64,000 nt of DNA from Aurifilum marmelostoma (Eukaryota > Ascomycota > Sordariomycetes > Diaporthales > Cryphonectriaceae), in assembly GCA_027559495.1 (NCBI GenBank), contig JAMXSV010000008.1:992001-1056000 (forward strand). The letters run 5' to 3'. The notes below the pieces were generated by a model. That model searched no databases. It worked only from the letters and a program-made list of their open reading frames with translations, and was not told the origin of the DNA. Shown here piece after piece: positions 61,592 to 64,000 of the stretch. Made by a program: the position numbers and the translations under genes. Every line of letters begins with the position of its first letter. The first letter of the stretch is position 1.

Positions 61592-62389
61592 TTTTTTTTT
61601 TTTTTTTTGGTCTTTGTTCAGCTCCAGATTGATCACTAGATGTCGCTGATTATTGTCAAGTATGTTGGTCTATCCTGATTGACCTGCCTGGCGAGCCGGG
61701 TGGATTCGATTGCAGGTTGGATGAATGGCGGTGGTTGCCGGATAGGCTTGATGTAGTAAAGAGGAGGAGATGTTTGCGACAGTGAACTCAAAAATGATGA
61801 ATAGTTTGGGAAGAGGTTGCTTACACGGGACAATGGTGAGTGCCTGAGGTGTTGAGCCAATCGATCGCAATCCAGGCAGATTACACAGCGCCCGGGTGCT
61901 GACTGCTGGCTGGAGTCACTGACGTCTGCGGGGTTGGCAGCCGCTGTGGAATCAGCCCACTTCAGCAGACGATCGCTGACTACTTTCTTGGGTCTGAGTG
62001 ATGACAAAACATCAGAGCTAACAATGCATCATTCTCATGGATATCGGCAATCTTATTTGATCCTCCAGCTGCCACTGCTCACGCAAGGTAGCATGTCACA
62101 CCGGGTCTGTCTGGGACGCCGTGATGTTGATACTTCTAGCCCAACCAATTCTCCCGTGACTGACAACATGCCATAACTAGTACCGCTGTGGGAGTCCATG
62201 CTGCTGGAGGCTGGCCTATGTGCCCTGGCCCTCTTTGCTTTTTCTTCTTTCTATTCTTTCTGCTCATAAACAGAACACACTCTTGCTTTCTCCCTTGCCT
62301 CTAACCCAGACGAAACTGGAAGAAGAGTAAGAAATCATCTTCTATAGGACCCCTTCCAGGAAGCTCAAAGCTCGCCGCATGTCCGTCCT
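61592..62389. other. Intergenic: NMO leader and 3' flank of next gene
   Basis: 798 bp. A T17-type run lies immediately beyond the NMO start. A minus-strand frame 61636-62007 (123 codons, MSSLRPKKVVSDRLL) precedes NMO but has no recognisable motif and may be 5' leader. Nothing else is supported. Confidence 0.45.
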
Positions 62390-63625
62390 TCACCAGGACC
62401 TTTCGAGCTCTATTTCCTCTCCCAATCTTGCCCATTCTTGTCGTGCCCTGGTAGGACTGATCTCGGAGGTCATCGACTGGCCAGGCAATCGGTATGCATC
62501 GAAGGTGAACTTGACTGGATCCTGGATTGCGCCATAGCAAATGCTCCCCCGGATGTGGCCATCACCGTAGAACCAGATAACATTAAAGGGACCAGACCGA
62601 CCGAGCGTGTCGTTGGCGAAGGGCTCTCGATTGTCGTGTTTGTAGAAGGCGTGTCCGCGCCAGAACATCCCATTGGGATACTCAGAATCCGGTTCGTATG
62701 GTCTGGCCACTTTTATCATCCCGTCAGCCACACCGAAGTCGAATGAGAGCCACAGTTCATTGCCATCGACAGTCGCAATGAGGCTCAGGTCGTCCCTGTA
62801 CTCAGGCCAGTTGTTCTCGACGTAGTCGCACTCGACTTGGTAGCGGCCGTTAAGCAGGCCAATTCTAGGGTGCTGAGCTGGCGGTGAGCGGAATTGTCCT
62901 CGATCAGGAATTGAACCTGCCTGCTCGTACGCACTGTAGGGAGGAGGCGGCTCGTCGACTGGAATGGCCCTGCCGGCAGTCGAGAGGCCGGATCGCCCGG
63001 CGTCAGATCTCGCGTTATCGCTCCTGGGTCTCGCAGGACTTCTTGCAGGTGCCCTCGAGGCCTTCGCAGCGGGGGTGGTCTTAGCCGTCGCCTTCTTCTG
63101 CGGAGTGGCCTTGGTCGCCGAAGCTGCCTTGGGTGTCTTGATCTTCTTGGCCGCAGGCTGTGCCTTCTGCACCTTGACCGCTCCAGTCGTGGACACCTGT
63201 ACAGAGACATTGACGCTGACATTGGTCGACAGCTGGTCGGCCTTTCGCTTTGTGCTGCCCTTGGCCTTCGCCGCAGCCGACTCCTGCATGACCTTCTTCG
63301 CTTCTCGCTCCCTCTTGTTCCATTCCTTCTTCAGGTCCGCCTCGATCTTTTGGATGTGAGCTGGGACGGAGAGACCGCCCTGCATGACGGCATCGAAGAG
63401 ACGCTTGTGGGCAGTGCCCTTGACCTTGGAGGAAGGCAGGCCATAGTGCAGCAGTTGTGCCTCGTACCAGTGCGCAGGACGGTTCTCGGTGTCTTTGCCG
63501 GTGAAGTGAGCCTTGAGCTCGGAAAGGGTGGCCCGCCGGTGGCGGTTCAGGTTGCTGGCCTCGCGATAGAGCGAGTCTCCAGCGTAGGAGAAGCCGTCCC
63601 TCTCAACAGGACCTGCGAGTGACAT
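62390..63625 (-). CDS. Conserved Pezizomycotina protein of unknown function (411 aa)
   Basis: Single-exon protein. The N-terminal 110 residues form a mixed helical region containing THWYEA-like HWYEAQLLHYGLPSSK and LKKEWNKREREAKK, the latter probably a coiled coil. Residues about 115-215 are a disordered, strongly basic Ala/Lys/Pro-rich linker with KRK and KKIK patches that could be nuclear localisation signals or DNA contacts. Residues about 240-390 look like a compact beta-rich domain (GRYQVECDYVENNWPEYRDD, LWLSFDFGVADGMIKV, FNVIWFYGDGHIRGSICYG). I recognise the layout as a conserved filamentous-fungal family but know no function; a chromatin or nuclear role is only a guess from the basic linker. 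Confidence 0.78.
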   Translation of the reverse strand: MSLAGPVERDGFSYAGDSLYREASNLNRHRRATLSELKAHFTGKDTENRPAHWYEAQLLHYGLPSSKVKGTAHKRLFDAVMQGGLSVPAHIQKIEADLKKEWNKREREAKKVMQESAAAKAKGSTKRKADQLSTNVSVNVSVQVSTTGAVKVQKAQPAAKKIKTPKAASATKATPQKKATAKTTPAAKASRAPARSPARPRSDNARSDAGRSGLSTAGRAIPVDEPPPPYSAYEQAGSIPDRGQFRSPPAQHPRIGLLNGRYQVECDYVENNWPEYRDDLSLIATVDGNELWLSFDFGVADGMIKVARPYEPDSEYPNGMFWRGHAFYKHDNREPFANDTLGRSGPFNVIWFYGDGHIRGSICYGAIQDPVKFTFDAYRLPGQSMTSEISPTRARQEWARLGEEIELERSW

Positions 63626-64000
63626 GTTGGTCTGCCAGACAGCGCAATAAATCGCTGAAATGGAGAAAAGACGAACAAAAAAAGGAGATGACGGACAGAG
63701 TGAGATGGGGAGATCTGTATCAAGGGGAGACGACGATAAACAAACGCCTGTAAAGCTCGGAAAGCTATAGGAGGCCCCGCACTTGTGAGTACACTGGAGC
63801 AGGGATGATGAAGCAACCTGCTGATCACTTTACCCAAACGCAGCACTGTCTAAAAAGAAAAAAGAACAAAGAACTTCTACTTCAGGCTAGGGGCAGACAG
63901 GACCTCTTGCATATCAAGAATTTGAAGATAACAACGAAGGGTTGGAGTGTGTTCAGCATAGTAGGAAAAGGGTGATGCTGTAGTGAGCTTCTGGCACCCC
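63626..64000. other. Upstream flank of the last gene, window edge
   Basis: 375 bp with A/G-rich stretches and no supported gene. Confidence 0.5.

Noticed and set aside
61636..62007. 123-codon minus-strand frame just upstream of nitronate monooxygenase
   Set aside because: No motif seen; more likely the transcript leader, though a small independent gene cannot be excluded.

Overview
This window is nuclear DNA of a filamentous ascomycete (Pezizomycotina, most likely a Sordariomycete). The evidence is short GT-AG introns (about 50-140 bp) with CTNAC-type branch sites, GC-rich coding exons, separate promoters instead of operons, and typical fungal families: a Zn2Cys6 regulator, a PTH11/rhodopsin-like 7TM protein, an AATase-family acyltransferase, an AROM-derived repressor and a nitronate monooxygenase. 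I see no rRNA, tRNA, CRISPR or intact transposon.

Layout. From 1 to about 14 kb is a compact housekeeping block: 3' end of an AFG1-like mitochondrial ATPase (+), a GT90/CAP10 glycosyltransferase (+), AP-3 mu (-), a DMAC1-like small membrane protein (+), exosome subunit RRP4 (+), mitochondrial protease OMA1 (-), a soluble cytochrome b5 (+) and an 897-residue orphan membrane protein (-). From 14 to 29 kb genes are sparse: an amidohydrolase-2 gene without a visible start codon (+), a 7TM receptor-like module directly followed by a fucose-permease-type MFS module (-), and an AATase-like acyltransferase (+). From 29 to 57 kb is mostly non-coding, interrupted by a six-exon Zn2Cys6 regulator (-, 32.7-36.2 kb) and a QutR-type AROM-derived regulator (-, 49.7-52.1 kb), with a 13.5-kb gene desert between them. 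The last 7 kb holds a membrane-anchored amidohydrolase-3 (+), a seven-exon nitronate monooxygenase (-) and a conserved Pezizomycotina protein of unknown function (-).

The most striking observations are two. First, the 7TM module and the MFS module have no intergenic space. Removing one base from a six-G run joins them into a single reading frame of about 1025 residues, suggesting a 19-TM receptor-transporter fusion. Second, four genes (GT90, OMA1, 7TM-MFS, Zn2Cys6 regulator) are each broken by exactly one surplus base, three of them in G/C homopolymers. This looks more like insertion-type sequence error than four independent mutations, so literal translations of these four genes are unreliable until the sites are resequenced. 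The genes do not form an obvious single pathway or biosynthetic cluster. Exon coordinates were derived by hand from splice motifs, frame continuity and recalled family features, not from transcript data or database searches.
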